Of a stretch of 64,000 nt of DNA, positions 22,200-32,161 are shown in pieces. Both the position numbers and the translations under genes were made by a program. The notes under the pieces were generated by a model. It saw nothing but the letters and a program-made list of their open reading frames with translations, had not been told where the DNA came from and searched no databases. Numbering within the stretch: position 1 is the first letter of the stretch; every line of letters starts with the position of its first letter. The stretch is from Serratia quinivorans. Lineage in GTDB: Bacteria; Pseudomonadota; Gammaproteobacteria; Enterobacterales; Enterobacteriaceae. The stretch spans positions 62,001 through 126,000 of the forward strand of contig NZ_CAMKGL010000014.1 of NCBI RefSeq assembly GCF_946227985.1. Reading direction: 5' to 3'.

Positions 22200-22690
22200 A
22201 TTCACTTTTTCTGTGGATAGGTATGTGAAGAACTCAAGGGATAAGCCGGTAAAACTCTGGTGAGCCTAAAAACCCCGGAAATACAAAAACAACATTAATC
22301 ATTTAAAAACATATAGATATGTAATTATCAACAGCCCTATACAGAGCAAAAATGTGATCTATGTCCGTTTAGGATCTTACCCTGGCGAAAGATCCACCAA
22401 CGTCGTTTTTATCCACAGATTATCCGTATGAGTTACGCACAAATCGGACAATTTCGCAAAAAACTGCCTGCGTCAAGGCTGTAAATCGAACCAGTGATCG
22501 GTAAAAATTTGGGTTATCCCATAAATCTGTGGATAAATAGGTGTAAGATCCTGTTTATTGTCGGTGGCTACAGGTGCACAAGCGTCAGCCGGAATTTTTC
22601 CTCTGTCGGGCGAGAGAGAAAAAGTCATGTAAAATCATGCTACTATTATTCTTTTCCCCAGTCCTTTCCGGCCAAAGTTCTCTGTGGACA
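22200..22690. other. DnaA-box cluster, probable DARS2 locus
   Basis: The 696-bp rppH-mutH gap has no gene but carries perfect DnaA boxes at 22,409-22,417 (TTATCCACA, plus strand) and 22,528-22,536 (TGTGGATAA, minus strand). One-mismatch boxes lie at 22,212-22,220, 22,325-22,333 and 22,682-22,690. Weaker boxes are at 22,420-22,428 (TTATCCGTA) and 22,433-22,441 (TTACGCACA), so three boxes fall within 33 bp. In E. coli the same gap holds DARS2, a DnaA-reactivating sequence that converts ADP-DnaA to ATP-DnaA. Position and box density support the same role. IHF and Fis sites were not resolved by eye. Confidence 0.8.
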
Positions 22691-22731
22691 AATACAGTAC
22701 GTTTTTCAACCAAATCTAACAGGCTTGTATT

Positions 22732-23418
22732 ATGGCGTTTTTATCTCCTTTGCCCCCTCCTCCTGAAAACGAACAACAGCTGTTTGAAAGGGCGCAGCAG
22801 CTTGCCGGCTGTTCCCTGGGCGAACTGGCCGAAGGTGCGCGGTTGGCTATCCCCAGGGATCTGAAGCGTGATAAAGGCTGGGTTGGCATGCTGCTGGAGC
22901 AATATCTTGGTGCCATGGCAGGCAGCAAGCCGGAGCAGGATTTCCCCGAACTGGGCATCGAGCTGAAAACCATCCCGATAGACGCCGCCGGCAAACCGTT
23001 GGAAACCACCTTCGTCTGCGTAGCCCCCTTAACCGGCAACAGCGGCGTAACCTGGGCCAGCAGCCATGTACGCCATAAGCTGACACGGGTGCTGTGGATC
23101 CCGGTAGAAGGTGAGCGACAAATCCCGTTGGCGCAGCGACGTATCGGTTCACCGCTGTTGTGGAGCCCAAACGCCGAAGAAGAAGAGATGCTGCGCCGCG
23201 ACTGGGAGGAACTGATGGATTTGATCGTGCTCGGCCACGTAGAACGGATCACAGCTCGCCACGGTGAGGTGCTGCAACTGCGCCCCAAAGCAGCCAACAG
23301 TAAGGCCCTGACCGAAGCTATCGGCGAACAGGGCCAGCCAATCCTCACATTGCCGCGCGGGTTTTACCTGAAAAAAAGCTTCACCGGCGCATTATTGGCA
23401 AGACATTTCTTAATCTGA
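22732..23418 (+). CDS. mutH: DNA mismatch repair endonuclease MutH
   Basis: Methyl-directed mismatch repair nuclease that nicks the unmethylated strand at hemimethylated GATC when activated by MutS-MutL. 228 residues (E. coli 229). The catalytic triad matches E. coli numbering: Asp70, Glu77 and Lys79 in [11 protein letters not shown]. The type II restriction-like fold region GLPRGFYL-type C-terminus is present as [13 protein letters not shown]. It is monocistronic in appearance; its promoter probably lies in the DnaA-box-rich region upstream. Confidence 0.97.
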   Translation: MAFLSPLPPPPENEQQLFERAQQLAGCSLGELAEGARLAIPRDLKRDKGWVGMLLEQYLGAMAGSKPEQDFPELGIELKTIPIDAAGKPLETTFVCVAPLTGNSGVTWASSHVRHKLTRVLWIPVEGERQIPLAQRRIGSPLLWSPNAEEEEMLRRDWEELMDLIVLGHVERITARHGEVLQLRPKAANSKALTEAIGEQGQPILTLPRGFYLKKSFTGALLARHFLI

Positions 23419-23513
23419 TCCCTGGTGTTTAGGTCGCGTTTACCTAACAGTGTCGCTGTATCAATAAACGCGTATAATTCAGCCTTTGTTTTTTATTAAG
23501 GTGTGGCTCGACA

Positions 23514-24230
23514 ATGTTTGAGTGGATTATGGATCCCAATGCCTGGTTAGCGTTAGGTACGCTGACCATTCTTGAGATCATTCTGGGTATCGATAACATC
23601 ATTTTCCTTTCCCTGGTGGTGTCGAAGCTGCCGAAAGCGCAGCAGAACAAGGCTCGCCGCATCGGGCTCGCCGGCGCAATGTTAATGCGTCTGGGGCTGC
23701 TGGCCTCTATCGCCTGGGTGATCCGTCTGACCCACCCGCTGTTTAGCGTCATGGACCACAGTATCTCGGCACGCGATCTGATCCTGCTGCTGGGCGGGCT
23801 GTTCCTGATTTGGAAAGCCAGTAAAGAGATCCATGAAACCATCGAAGGTTCAGAGGAAGATCACAACACGAAAGTGCACGGCTTCTTTGGCGCCATCGTG
23901 CAGATTATGCTGCTGGATATTATTTTCAGCCTGGACTCGGTGATTACCGCGGTTGGCCTGTCCGACCATCTGTTTATTATGATGGCGGCAGTAGTGATTG
24001 CCGTTGGCGTCATGATGTTTGCCGCCCGACCTATTGGCGAGTTCGTTAACCGCCACCCTTCGGTGAAAATGCTGGCGCTGGCGTTCCTGATCCTGGTGGG
24101 TTTCACCCTGATGCTGGAAAGCTTCCAGGTCCATGTGCCGAAAGGCTATATCTACTTTGCGATGTTCTTCTCAATGTCGGTCGAAGCGCTCAACCTGATG
24201 CGCAGCAAGAAAAATACCGTCTCTGAGTAA
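23514..24230 (+). CDS. ygdQ: TerC-family membrane protein YgdQ
   Basis: 238-residue integral membrane protein with about seven hydrophobic segments. The family signature EIILGIDNIIF near the N-terminus and LLDIIFSLDSVITA centrally carry conserved acidic residues within membrane helices. TerC/Alx relatives move or sense metal ions, manganese in the case of Alx/MntP-linked members, but the substrate of YgdQ is not established. Follows mutH as in E. coli and ends at a strong terminator. Confidence 0.92.
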   Translation: MFEWIMDPNAWLALGTLTILEIILGIDNIIFLSLVVSKLPKAQQNKARRIGLAGAMLMRLGLLASIAWVIRLTHPLFSVMDHSISARDLILLLGGLFLIWKASKEIHETIEGSEEDHNTKVHGFFGAIVQIMLLDIIFSLDSVITAVGLSDHLFIMMAAVVIAVGVMMFAARPIGEFVNRHPSVKMLALAFLILVGFTLMLESFQVHVPKGYIYFAMFFSMSVEALNLMRSKKNTVSE

Positions 24231-24236
24231 TTCCCC

Positions 24237-24272
24237 ACGGGAGTGCGCGCCAGCCACTCCCGTTATTATTTT
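24237..24272 (+). terminator. Terminator after ygdQ
   Basis: Perfect 9-bp stem (ACGGGAGTG and CACTCCCGT, 9-nt loop) followed by TATTATTTT, directly after the ygdQ stop. Confidence 0.9.
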
Positions 24273-24398
24273 CTGCAGCCCTGTTTCAGCATCACTTTCC
24301 CTTATCAAGATAAAGACTTATCCGAAACACGGCGCATACATATTTTGCTAATCTTAAAAGAAGCTTCTTTTTTGCATATATAACTGAGGATCCGCAGG

Positions 24399-24617
24399 AT
24401 GAAAAAGTGGGTAATGGCAGTGTCTGCGTTGGTCATCGCCGCCGGTTTGGCGGGATGTTCCAGCGATTACGTGATGGCAACCAAAGACGGCAATATGATC
24501 CTGACTCAGGGCAAGCCGGAAATTGATAAAGATACCGGCCTGATCAGCTATAAAGATGAAAAAGGCAACAGCCGCCAAATCAACGGCGATCAGGTTTCAC
24601 AGGTTATCGAACGTTAA
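24399..24617 (+). CDS. ygdR: Small lipoprotein YgdR
   Basis: 72-residue YgdI/YgdR-type lipoprotein. The signal peptide ends in a lipobox (LAGC, Cys20), and the mature part is an Sm-like mini-domain with [14 protein letters not shown] and [10 protein letters not shown]. The same small fold occurs in several enterobacterial envelope lipoproteins of unknown function. It has its own ribosome-binding site (aggat region) and lies between the ygdQ terminator and a downstream hairpin, so it is probably monocistronic. Confidence 0.92.
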   Translation: MKKWVMAVSALVIAAGLAGCSSDYVMATKDGNMILTQGKPEIDKDTGLISYKDEKGNSRQINGDQVSQVIER

Positions 24618-24627
24618 ACTCCCCGTC

Positions 24628-24656
24628 GGCTATCGCTCTCGTGTTGCGTGATAGCC
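24628..24656 (+). terminator. Hairpin after ygdR
   Basis: Inverted repeat GGCTATC / GATAGCC with additional inner pairs, 11 nt after the ygdR stop. No clear T tract follows, so termination may be inefficient. Confidence 0.5.
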
Positions 24657-24815
24657 TTCCCCGCACTGAATCCACTTCCCCCATCTTCCCGGCTTGGTTA
24701 TAGTCGGCAAAGGCAATATCACCACCTTGCGGGTTGTTTGCCACAGCCTGCCATTTGGCTCCTGTTTCACCGGGCGGTTCAGCCCGTAAGCGCTAACATG
24801 AAAGGAAGGCCGTTA

Positions 24816-25856
24816 ATGCAATACCACCGTATTCCCCACAGTTCTTTAGAAGTGAGCGTGCTGGGACTGGGCACCATGACCTTTGGCGAACAGAACAGTG
24901 AAGCCGATGCCCATGCGCAACTCGACTATGCATTAGCCGCTGGCGTCAACCTGATCGACACCGCAGAGATGTACCCAGTACCGCCCCGCCCTGAAACCCA
25001 GGGGCTGACCGAGCAATACATCGGCAGTTGGATCAAGGCACGCGGCAACCGTGAGAAGATAGTGCTGGCCAGCAAGATTGCCGGGCCGGTGCGCGGCACC
25101 GACAGCAGCATCCGCCCACAGCAGGCGCTGGACCGCAAAAATATTCGCGTCGCGCTGGATGCCAGCCTGAAACGACTCAACACCGATTATCTCGATCTCT
25201 ACCAGTTACACTGGCCGCAGCGCCCAACCAACTACTTCGGCAAGCTCAGTTATCAATACACCGACGATAAGGCTACCGTCACGCTGCTGGAAACGCTGGA
25301 AGCGCTGACCGAACAGGTGCGTGCCGGTAAAATCCGCTATATCGGGGTCTCTAACGAAACGCCGTGGGGCGTAATGCGTTACCTGCAACTGGCTGAAAAA
25401 CATGAGCTGCCGCGCATCGTTTCGATTCAAAATCCCTATAGCCTGCTGAACCGCAGTTTTGAGATTGCCCTGGCGGAGATCAGCCAGCACGAAGGGGTCG
25501 AACTGTTGGCCTATTCCAGCCTGGCGTTCGGCACCCTGAGCGGCAAGTATCTGAACGGTGCCAAACCGGCCGGCGCGCGCAACACGTTATTCACGCGCTT
25601 TAACCGCTACTCTGCGCCGCAAACGCAGTTGGCGATTGCCGAGTATGTCGCGTTAGCCAAAAAGCACGGGTTGGATCCGTCGCAGATGGCACTGGCGTTT
25701 GTACGCCAGCAACCGTTCGTTGCCAGCACTCTGCTGGGTGCAACCACGCTGGAACAGCTGAAAACCAACATCGACAGTTTCGATGTGGTATTGAATGAAG
25801 ACGTGCTGCAGGGGCTGGAAGAGATCCACACCCGCTTTACTATTCCTGCGCCATAA
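24816..25856 (+). CDS. tas: Aldo-keto reductase Tas
   Basis: 346 residues, equal in length to E. coli Tas and starting with the same MQYHRIPHSSLEVS sequence. NADP(H)-dependent TIM-barrel oxidoreductase of the AKR family. DTAEMYP holds the catalytic Tyr and Asp, and RKNIRVALDASLKRL with DYLDLYQLHWPQRP are family motifs. The C-terminal STLLGATTLEQLKTN forms part of the cofactor site. E. coli Tas was named for suppressing a tyrosine auxotrophy; the physiological substrate is not settled. The ATG at 24,816 follows an AGGAAGG Shine-Dalgarno; an open frame extends further upstream but lacks homology. Confidence 0.95.
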   Translation: MQYHRIPHSSLEVSVLGLGTMTFGEQNSEADAHAQLDYALAAGVNLIDTAEMYPVPPRPETQGLTEQYIGSWIKARGNREKIVLASKIAGPVRGTDSSIRPQQALDRKNIRVALDASLKRLNTDYLDLYQLHWPQRPTNYFGKLSYQYTDDKATVTLLETLEALTEQVRAGKIRYIGVSNETPWGVMRYLQLAEKHELPRIVSIQNPYSLLNRSFEIALAEISQHEGVELLAYSSLAFGTLSGKYLNGAKPAGARNTLFTRFNRYSAPQTQLAIAEYVALAKKHGLDPSQMALAFVRQQPFVASTLLGATTLEQLKTNIDSFDVVLNEDVLQGLEEIHTRFTIPAP

Positions 25857-25878
25857 AACACGTCCTGCGCCATAAATA

Positions 25879-25907
25879 GGATGGGGCGCCTCATCAGCGC
25901 CCCATCC
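25879..25907. terminator. Bidirectional terminator between tas and lplT
   Basis: Perfect 11-bp stem (GGATGGGGCGC and GCGCCCCATCC, 7-nt loop) in the 52-bp gap between convergent genes, followed on the plus strand by GTTATTTT. Confidence 0.85.
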
Positions 25908-25908
25908 G

Positions 25909-27105
25909 TTATTTTGCCCGCCGCTGCGACAGCCACAGCGCGCTAATCGCCAACGCAAACACCACGCCAAAGCCAATTCCCACGCCGACCACCGGCACGC
26001 TGACTTTAACGGCCAGCGAATACAATCCGAGCATCAGCAGCATGGCGGTGTTCTCCCCCAGGTTCTGTACCGCGATCGCATTGCCCGCCCCCACCGAATT
26101 TTTGCCCCGTTCCTGCAACAGCGCATTCAGTGGCACCACAAAAAAGCCGCCCAATACGCCGATAATCAACAGCAGCGCATAAGCGTTAAACAGGGTGGTT
26201 TGCAGGGCAAATATCGCCACCGCCACGCCGATCAGGATCCCGGCGGGCATACAACGCTTTACCGTCTCCAGCGTGACGAAACGCGCAGCTGCCCCGGCGC
26301 CTATCACTATCCCGACCGCCACCATGGCATTAAGCAACGTCGGCGTAGCGTTGTCGGCAATACCGAGTGCCACCGGCACCCACAGCACCAACAGGAAGCG
26401 CAGCGTAACCCCGGCCCCCCAGAACAGGCTGGTACCGATCAAGGAGAAACGCGTCTGACCGTCGCGCCACAGCACCACACAGGCGTTGAAGAAAGCCTGC
26501 GTCATGGCACGCGGCGTCCAGGAAACGGCAGGATGTGCCGCCGGCAAGCGTGGAATGTACAGATTGGCGATCACCGCCGCCGCGTAGACCACCGCACACA
26601 CCGCCAGCGCCGCCACGATATGCCAGTCGGCCAATATGCCGCCGGCCACCGATCCGATCAGGATCGCGGCGATGGTGGAAGCCTCCATCAGGCCGTTGGC
26701 CTTGACCAGCTTTTCGCCGCTGGTGATCTCGCCCAGAATACCGTATTTGGCTGGTGAATAGGCTGCTGCCCCAACGCCCACCAGGGTATAGCCGAGGAAC
26801 GGATTAAGCCCGAAACAGATCACCAACGCACCGGCCAGTTTCAGGCCGTTGGCCACCATCATCACCCGGCCCTTGGCGAAGCTGTCGGCAACCTGACCGA
26901 CAAAGGGCGCGAGGATGATATAGGTGGCGACAAACGCCATCTGCAAAATCGGTTGGCTCCAGTCGGGGTAGAGCTGTTGCTTGATCAATGCCAGGGTGGC
27001 GAACAGCAATGCATTGTCACCGAATGCGGACAGAAACTGGGCGCAAATGACGGCGATCATACTGCGTGAGAGCAAAGGTGAATCAGTAGGCAACGTCGGG
27101 TTCAT
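25909..27105 (-). CDS. lplT: Lysophospholipid transporter LplT
   Basis: Major-facilitator-type flippase that moves lysophosphatidylethanolamine from the outer to the inner leaflet of the inner membrane for re-acylation by Aas. 398 residues with about twelve membrane segments. The N-terminal [19 protein letters not shown] and the [12 protein letters not shown] signature are typical of LplT. Its start overlaps the aas stop, so aas and lplT are co-transcribed and translationally coupled, as in E. coli. Confidence 0.96.
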   Translation of the reverse strand: MNPTLPTDSPLLSRSMIAVICAQFLSAFGDNALLFATLALIKQQLYPDWSQPILQMAFVATYIILAPFVGQVADSFAKGRVMMVANGLKLAGALVICFGLNPFLGYTLVGVGAAAYSPAKYGILGEITSGEKLVKANGLMEASTIAAILIGSVAGGILADWHIVAALAVCAVVYAAAVIANLYIPRLPAAHPAVSWTPRAMTQAFFNACVVLWRDGQTRFSLIGTSLFWGAGVTLRFLLVLWVPVALGIADNATPTLLNAMVAVGIVIGAGAAARFVTLETVKRCMPAGILIGVAVAIFALQTTLFNAYALLLIIGVLGGFFVVPLNALLQERGKNSVGAGNAIAVQNLGENTAMLLMLGLYSLAVKVSVPVVGVGIGFGVVFALAISALWLSQRRAK

Positions 27106-29258
27106 CAGGTCATCTCCGGCTGTTCAGCCATGTTACGCAGAGTCACAAAGTCCGGCTTACCGCTGCCCAGCACCGGTAAGGTTTTCAAAATACGGATATC
27201 ACGCGGCACCATCAGTTCAGGGCTGCCCAATTCACGTGCCACCTTCAATAAGGCTTCACGGGTGATGCCGGCGTCGGTGGTAAACAGCACCAGCGCCTCG
27301 CCCTTGCTGCTGTCGCTTTTTACCGTGGCGGCATGCTGCGCTTCCGGCGCGACACGCTGCGCCAGCAGCTCAACGCTTTCCAGCGAGACCATTTCCCCTG
27401 CCAGTTTGGCAAAGCGCTTCACCCGGCCGCGGATCACGCAGTACCCCTGCTCGTCCAATGTGACAATATCGCCGGTATCGTACCAACCCGGCTGCAGATT
27501 ACCCTGCTCATCTTCTGCCGCCGGTGGCTCCAGTTCGCCCGGGCGTTCCACCCGCAGATAGCCTTTCATGATATTTGGCCCCTTCAACTGCAGACGCCCG
27601 CCGTTATCGATACCCGGCACCTTCATCAGCCGTGCCTCCATGTTAGGCATAATGCGGCCGACGGTACCCACTTTGGCCGCCAGCGGTACGTTGATCGACA
27701 CCACCGGCGCGCATTCAGTCACGCCATAGCCTTCCAGAATACGGATGCCGTATTTGTCCTGATAAATCTGTTTGGTGCTATCCGCCAGCTTTTCCGCACC
27801 GGCAACCACATAGCGCAAACGAGCAAAATCATACGGGTGAGCGAAACGCGCATAGTTATTGAGGAAGGTCGCTGTGCCGAACAACACGGTGCAGTTACGG
27901 TCATACACCAGCTCCGGCACCACACGGTAATGCAGCGGGCTGGGGTAAAGGAAAATACGGCTGCCGGTCATCAGCGGCGTCAGCAGACCGACCGTCAGGC
28001 CGAACGAATGAAACAACGGCAGCGATGACATAAAGCGGTCACGCGGGGTGAAATCGGCGATGGTACGGATCTGTTCAACGTTAGCCAACAGGCTGGCATG
28101 AGAATGCACCACGCCTTTCGGATTGCCCTCCGAACCCGAGGTGAACAGGATCAGCGCCGCATCGTCAGGCTGTTGTGGCAGCATAGCCCGCGCCGGTTGC
28201 AACAGATGGCGCAGGATCCACAGCTTGTCCGCCAGGGTCACCGTATCTTTCAGGTCTTCCAGATACACCCAGTTGGCCTCCGGCACCTGCTCAGGCAAAT
28301 GGGTCAGCTTGCCCTTTTCCAGAAACTGGCGCGACGTGACGATAGTTTTGAGGCTGGCGGCAGTCATGGCGCTTTTCAGGCCCTTGGAACCGGCGGTGTA
28401 GTTGAGCATCGCCGGAATGCGGTTGCGCAGTGAGGCGCCAAATATTGCCGCTACGGTGATGGTCGCGTTCGGCAATAACATGCCGACATGTTCGCCCTCG
28501 GCGGTAAAGCGTTGCAGGATACGGCTGACGCCCAGCGCTTTCTTGGTCAGCGTCCGGTAGCTGTCCTCCTTGAAGTTAATATCCTCGATGCACGGCTTGC
28601 TGCGGCCATAACGGTGCTGCGCCGCCAACAGAGCCTGAAACAGGGTCTGCGGCTCGCGGGTATCCATCCGCGCCTGCATCATGATCTGGTGCAGCCGATC
28701 CCCGGCCAACGCACGGCGATCGCGGGCGCGCGGCGCTACCGGCATCGGCAGCGAGGTCGGCGGTAAAATACGGATGCTGATCTGCGGGAACCAGCGGATC
28801 TTGAACACCCCGGCCATGCGGCCAAAGGGGCTGAACTCGGCGCCATCGAGCCGTATCGGCACCAGGGTCGCCCCCGATTTGGCGGCGATAAACGCGGCAC
28901 CGTCATAAACCTTCATCAGCGAACCGGTAACGGTAATGCGTCCTTCGGGAAACACCACTACCGGCCTGCCCTGTTCTACCGTGCGCACCAGCTGCTTAAT
29001 GGCCATGGGTTTGGTAGGGTCGAGTGAGACAAAGTCGATATAGGGCCGTAGCCAGCGCATAAACCAGCGATCGCCAATGCTGGCATAGACGGCAAACACC
29101 GGTTTGATCGGCAAAAACAACGCCAGCAAAACGCCGTCGAGGAAGGAGATATGATTGGGTGTAATCAGCAGCTTTTGCTGATCGAAATGCCGGACGTCGC
29201 CCTCGACACGTACCCGGTACAGCAGGCGGAACAGCACCCGCAGTATAGAAAAGATCAT
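27105..29258 (-). CDS. aas: Bifunctional acyl-ACP synthetase/2-acylglycerophosphoethanolamine acyltransferase Aas
   Basis: Inner-membrane enzyme that activates fatty acids on bound ACP and re-acylates lysophosphatidylethanolamine, completing the LplT-Aas repair cycle. 717 residues (E. coli 719). N-terminal acyltransferase domain with HX4D motif NHISFLDG and the [10 protein letters not shown] block (about 1-200). The C-terminal AMP-binding domain has [27 protein letters not shown] and YDTGDIV. Upstream of it on the same strand lie the two sRNA genes. Confidence 0.97.
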   Translation of the reverse strand: MIFSILRVLFRLLYRVRVEGDVRHFDQQKLLITPNHISFLDGVLLALFLPIKPVFAVYASIGDRWFMRWLRPYIDFVSLDPTKPMAIKQLVRTVEQGRPVVVFPEGRITVTGSLMKVYDGAAFIAAKSGATLVPIRLDGAEFSPFGRMAGVFKIRWFPQISIRILPPTSLPMPVAPRARDRRALAGDRLHQIMMQARMDTREPQTLFQALLAAQHRYGRSKPCIEDINFKEDSYRTLTKKALGVSRILQRFTAEGEHVGMLLPNATITVAAIFGASLRNRIPAMLNYTAGSKGLKSAMTAASLKTIVTSRQFLEKGKLTHLPEQVPEANWVYLEDLKDTVTLADKLWILRHLLQPARAMLPQQPDDAALILFTSGSEGNPKGVVHSHASLLANVEQIRTIADFTPRDRFMSSLPLFHSFGLTVGLLTPLMTGSRIFLYPSPLHYRVVPELVYDRNCTVLFGTATFLNNYARFAHPYDFARLRYVVAGAEKLADSTKQIYQDKYGIRILEGYGVTECAPVVSINVPLAAKVGTVGRIMPNMEARLMKVPGIDNGGRLQLKGPNIMKGYLRVERPGELEPPAAEDEQGNLQPGWYDTGDIVTLDEQGYCVIRGRVKRFAKLAGEMVSLESVELLAQRVAPEAQHAATVKSDSSKGEALVLFTTDAGITREALLKVARELGSPELMVPRDIRILKTLPVLGSGKPDFVTLRNMAEQPEMT

Positions 29259-29323
29259 GCCCTTCTCCCCTTGGCCAAGATGAGCGTAAATGGTTGTAGG
29301 GAAAAGAATACTATATGGCAGGC

Positions 29324-29417
29324 AAAAAAAAACCTACGCATCCGCGTAGGTTGGTGCAATTGAAAATGGCTTCAACATACAGAGCATGCTGATTTCTCAC
29401 CAATCAATACCTCTGGG
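29324..29417 (-). ncRNA. omrA: Small regulatory RNA OmrA
   Basis: About 94 nt. The 5' end, read on the minus strand, is CCCAGAGGTATTGATTGGTG, the conserved OmrA/OmrB seed that pairs with outer-membrane protein mRNAs through Hfq. The 3' end is a terminator stem with a CGGATG-type loop and nine T residues, as in E. coli OmrA. In E. coli the pair is OmpR-activated and represses genes such as ompT, cirA, fecA, csgD and ompR; these targets are carried over by analogy. It is the aas-proximal copy. A plausible -10 (TAGAGT) lies 7 nt before the start. The middle region differs from copy 2. Confidence 0.92.
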
Positions 29418-29600
29418 ATCACCTACTCTAGAGAGATGACGATTAAGAAACTACCGACCAATCGCAAGAGTTTTGCTCTAAATGCAACCAGCTGTAAATT
29501 TCCCGCAATTTTCGGAAATAACTCAATGAAACTTAAACAGTCCTGGAACAGAAAAATACAAAATCGAATTTTGTGCAGGCGGGATGGCAAGGCATTTGGC

Positions 29601-29690
29601 AAAAAAAAACCTACGCATCTGCGTAGGTTGGTGCAAATTAATATGGGTTCAACAACAAGTTGCTGAGATTCACCAATCAATACCTCTGGG
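29601..29690 (-). ncRNA. omrB: Small regulatory RNA OmrB
   Basis: About 90 nt, with the same 20-nt 5' seed as the neighbouring sRNA, a different middle segment, and a terminator stem with a GCAGATGC apex followed by nine T residues. That apex matches E. coli OmrB, and the gene is the galR-side copy as in E. coli. The two copies are separated by 183 bp containing the promoter of the first. Shared ends with divergent middles suggest a shared target core plus copy-specific targets. Confidence 0.9.
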
Positions 29691-29769
29691 ACGTTCAATT
29701 TACCCCGTGCCGGCAAAAGCCAGCCAGCAGGCAATCGCAACATTAAGGTGCAAAGTGTAACCAGCTGTT

Positions 29770-29897
29770 TATACCCGTCGCCTATCAAGCCGCAGCGTTG
29801 TTATCTGCACTCACTCATCCCCAGTTACTTACTCAAGTAAGCGCCTGGGGATGAGTGAGCTGGACGCCTAGCCGCAACTCGAAATTCATAGGGTATA
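29770..29897. repeat. Palindromic repeat, copy B (about 128 bp)
   Basis: Ends tatacccgtcg and catagggtata. The arms are imperfectly complementary over about 55 bp each side of a short centre. The block ACTCACTCATCCCCAG on the left is mirrored by CTGGGGATGAGTGAG(C) on the right. It resembles copy C at 37,131 along its whole length and shares its ends with the miniature at 11,761. It starts 5 nt after the bisC-like stop codon and could act as its terminator. Confidence 0.85.
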
Positions 29898-29902
29898 GTC
29901 AA

Positions 29903-32161
29903 TTATCGAACGCTCACCTCGACCAGGCAGCTCATGGCGTTCGGCCCCTGGGTGAGCGGCGAGGTGCCGATATCCAGCGTTAATACGTTCGGATTGCCGG
30001 ACTGTTCCACCTGCAGCCACTGGCTGCCGAAGCCCGGATCAAACCAGGCACCGGTGGCCATCAGTACCACGCCCGGAGTTACGCCATCGGTAATAGCGAC
30101 GCCCGCCAGACAACTGCCACGCGCATTGCTGACCAACACCTCAGCCCCATCGGTAATAACGCGTTTTGCCGCATCCTGCGGGTGCATATACAGCGTTTCA
30201 CGACCGGCGGTTTTATTGCCCTGCGCCAAGGGGGCCGGGTCCATCTGACTGTGTAAACGATCGCTCGGTTGGATGGAAATCAGGTGCAGCGGCCACTCTT
30301 TGGCCTGCGGCGCCCCCAGCCATTCGACCGGCGGCTGCCACTGCGGGTGCGGTGCAAAATCGGCGTAGCGGTAACCGGCAATTTTCTCACTGAACAGCTC
30401 AATCTTGCCGCTCGGGGTTTGCAACGGGTTGGCCTGTGGGTCAGCGCGGAAGTCGTCAAAGAACACAAATTCTTTCGCCGGTGCCGGTAGCTCGACATAG
30501 CCTTTACGCCAAAAATCCTCGAACTCGGGCCATTCCACACCGGTACCGGCCTGCGCCTGCCCGCACTGCTGATAGATAGATGCGATCCAGGCTCGTTCAT
30601 CGCGGTTTTCGGTGAACTGTTCGCGGTAACCGAGTCGCTCCGCCAGATCGGCAAAAATATCAAAGTCGTTACGCGCCTGATGCTGCGGCGCAATGGCCTG
30701 ATGCATCGCCAACACGTAGCGATCGCGCGATGAACCGCCGATATCGTTACGTTCCAGCGAGGTGGTTACCGGCAGCACGATATCCGCCATTTTGGCGGCC
30801 GGTGTCCACCAGATATCCTGCACAATCACCGTATCCGGCTTCTGCCAACCTTCCACCAGCCGGTTTAACTGTTGGTGATGATGGAACGGGTTACCCCCGG
30901 CCCAGTGCACCAGATGGATATCCGGATAGTGCAGCGTCTCGCCACGGAACGGGTAAGGTTCGCCAGGTTGCAGCAACATGTCGCAAATGCGTGCCACCGG
31001 GATCGCCAACCCGCAAGGGTTAGGCCCCACCGGCATCATTGGCCCTGGCGTATCCACGCGCGGGTTGCCAACGCCGTTCATTGAACCGTGGCCAAACGAG
31101 AAGCCGCCGCCCGGTAGCCCGACCTGGCCGAGCATCGCTGACAGGGCAATCATCATCCAATAGGGCTGTTCGCCACGATGAGCGCGCTGAACGGAATAGG
31201 AGCAGGTAAGAAAGCTGCGCACGCCTATCAGTTGCTGCGCCAGCAGGCCAATGCGCGCCGCCGGGATACCGGTGATCGCACTGGCCCATTCAGGGGTTTT
31301 CGCCACGCCGTCATCGGTGCCGCGCAGATAACTCGCCAGTTGGTCATAACCGGCACAGTGGCTATAAAGAAATGCTTCGTCCTGCGCGCCCCGCCGCTGA
31401 ATTTCATACGCCAGCGCCAGCATTAACGCCACGTCGGTATTCGGGCGGATCGGGATCCATTCGGCATTCACAAATGCCGGACAGTCATCACGCATCGGGC
31501 TGATGTTGATAACCGGGGTGCCTTTCTGCACCAGCTTTTGCAACCATGGCTTGAGCGAGTGCTCCGCCGCGCCACCGGACGATACCTGGGCATTTTTCAG
31601 CGCCAACCCACCGAAGGCCACAAACAGCTCACAGTGCTCAACCACACTCGGCCAACTGGTGACGCGCCCGGTCAATGGGGTAAAGGTACCAATTACATAT
31701 GGCAGGAAAAACTGCGCTGCGCCCCAGCTGTAGTTGCCTAGCTGATCAACGCCACCGCCACCGCCGAAATAAAAGCGCCGCACCAGCGAACGCGCATGAT
31801 GCAAACGCCCGGCGGATGACCAACCATAGGAGCCGGTAAACAGGCCCGAGGGGCCGTAGCGATCGCGCACGCGGCGGTTTTCTTCCGCCACCAGATCGAG
31901 TGCCAGATCCCAGTCAACTTCGACAAAATCTTCGCGGCCACGCAGCGTGCGATCGCTGCCTTCACGCTTTTGCAGCCAGGAACGGCGAACCGCCGGCTTG
32001 CGGATCCGTTTGTCGGAATAGGCCATCGGCGCGATGGAGTCGAGCATCGGGGAAGGATCCGGATCGCCTGCGAACGGCTCACAGTGGATAAGCCTGCCGT
32101 CTTCAACCACGGCGGTATACGCCCCCCAGTGAGCGAGTTGCGGATAACGTTTAATCGACAT
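29903..32161 (-). CDS. BisC/TorZ-type molybdopterin oxidoreductase (cytoplasmic)
   Basis: 752-residue enzyme of the DMSO-reductase family, closest in layout to biotin/methionine sulfoxide reductase BisC and TorZ. It lacks the N-terminal iron-sulfur cysteine motif. The molybdenum ligand should be the Ser in GSYGWSSAGRLHHA. VDQLGNYSWGAAQ, GLPGGGFSFG and the C-terminal molybdopterin-guanine-dinucleotide domain (LHLISIQPSDRLHSQM, NARGSCLAGVAI) are recognisable. I chose the ATG at 32,161 (MSIKRYPQLAHWG) because the 97 codons upstream are non-homologous. With that start there is no Tat signal, so the enzyme is probably cytoplasmic and repairs sulfoxides. No chaperone or membrane anchor gene is adjacent. 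It is an insertion relative to E. coli, where omrB is followed directly by galR. Confidence 0.85.
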   Translation of the reverse strand: MSIKRYPQLAHWGAYTAVVEDGRLIHCEPFAGDPDPSPMLDSIAPMAYSDKRIRKPAVRRSWLQKREGSDRTLRGREDFVEVDWDLALDLVAEENRRVRDRYGPSGLFTGSYGWSSAGRLHHARSLVRRFYFGGGGGVDQLGNYSWGAAQFFLPYVIGTFTPLTGRVTSWPSVVEHCELFVAFGGLALKNAQVSSGGAAEHSLKPWLQKLVQKGTPVINISPMRDDCPAFVNAEWIPIRPNTDVALMLALAYEIQRRGAQDEAFLYSHCAGYDQLASYLRGTDDGVAKTPEWASAITGIPAARIGLLAQQLIGVRSFLTCSYSVQRAHRGEQPYWMMIALSAMLGQVGLPGGGFSFGHGSMNGVGNPRVDTPGPMMPVGPNPCGLAIPVARICDMLLQPGEPYPFRGETLHYPDIHLVHWAGGNPFHHHQQLNRLVEGWQKPDTVIVQDIWWTPAAKMADIVLPVTTSLERNDIGGSSRDRYVLAMHQAIAPQHQARNDFDIFADLAERLGYREQFTENRDERAWIASIYQQCGQAQAGTGVEWPEFEDFWRKGYVELPAPAKEFVFFDDFRADPQANPLQTPSGKIELFSEKIAGYRYADFAPHPQWQPPVEWLGAPQAKEWPLHLISIQPSDRLHSQMDPAPLAQGNKTAGRETLYMHPQDAAKRVITDGAEVLVSNARGSCLAGVAITDGVTPGVVLMATGAWFDPGFGSQWLQVEQSGNPNVLTLDIGTSPLTQGPNAMSCLVEVSVR

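Noticed and set aside
22494-22766. Open frames of 90-96 codons across the DnaA-box region into mutH
   Set aside because: They overlap the mutH start in other frames, show no family features and are better explained as the DARS2-like non-coding region.
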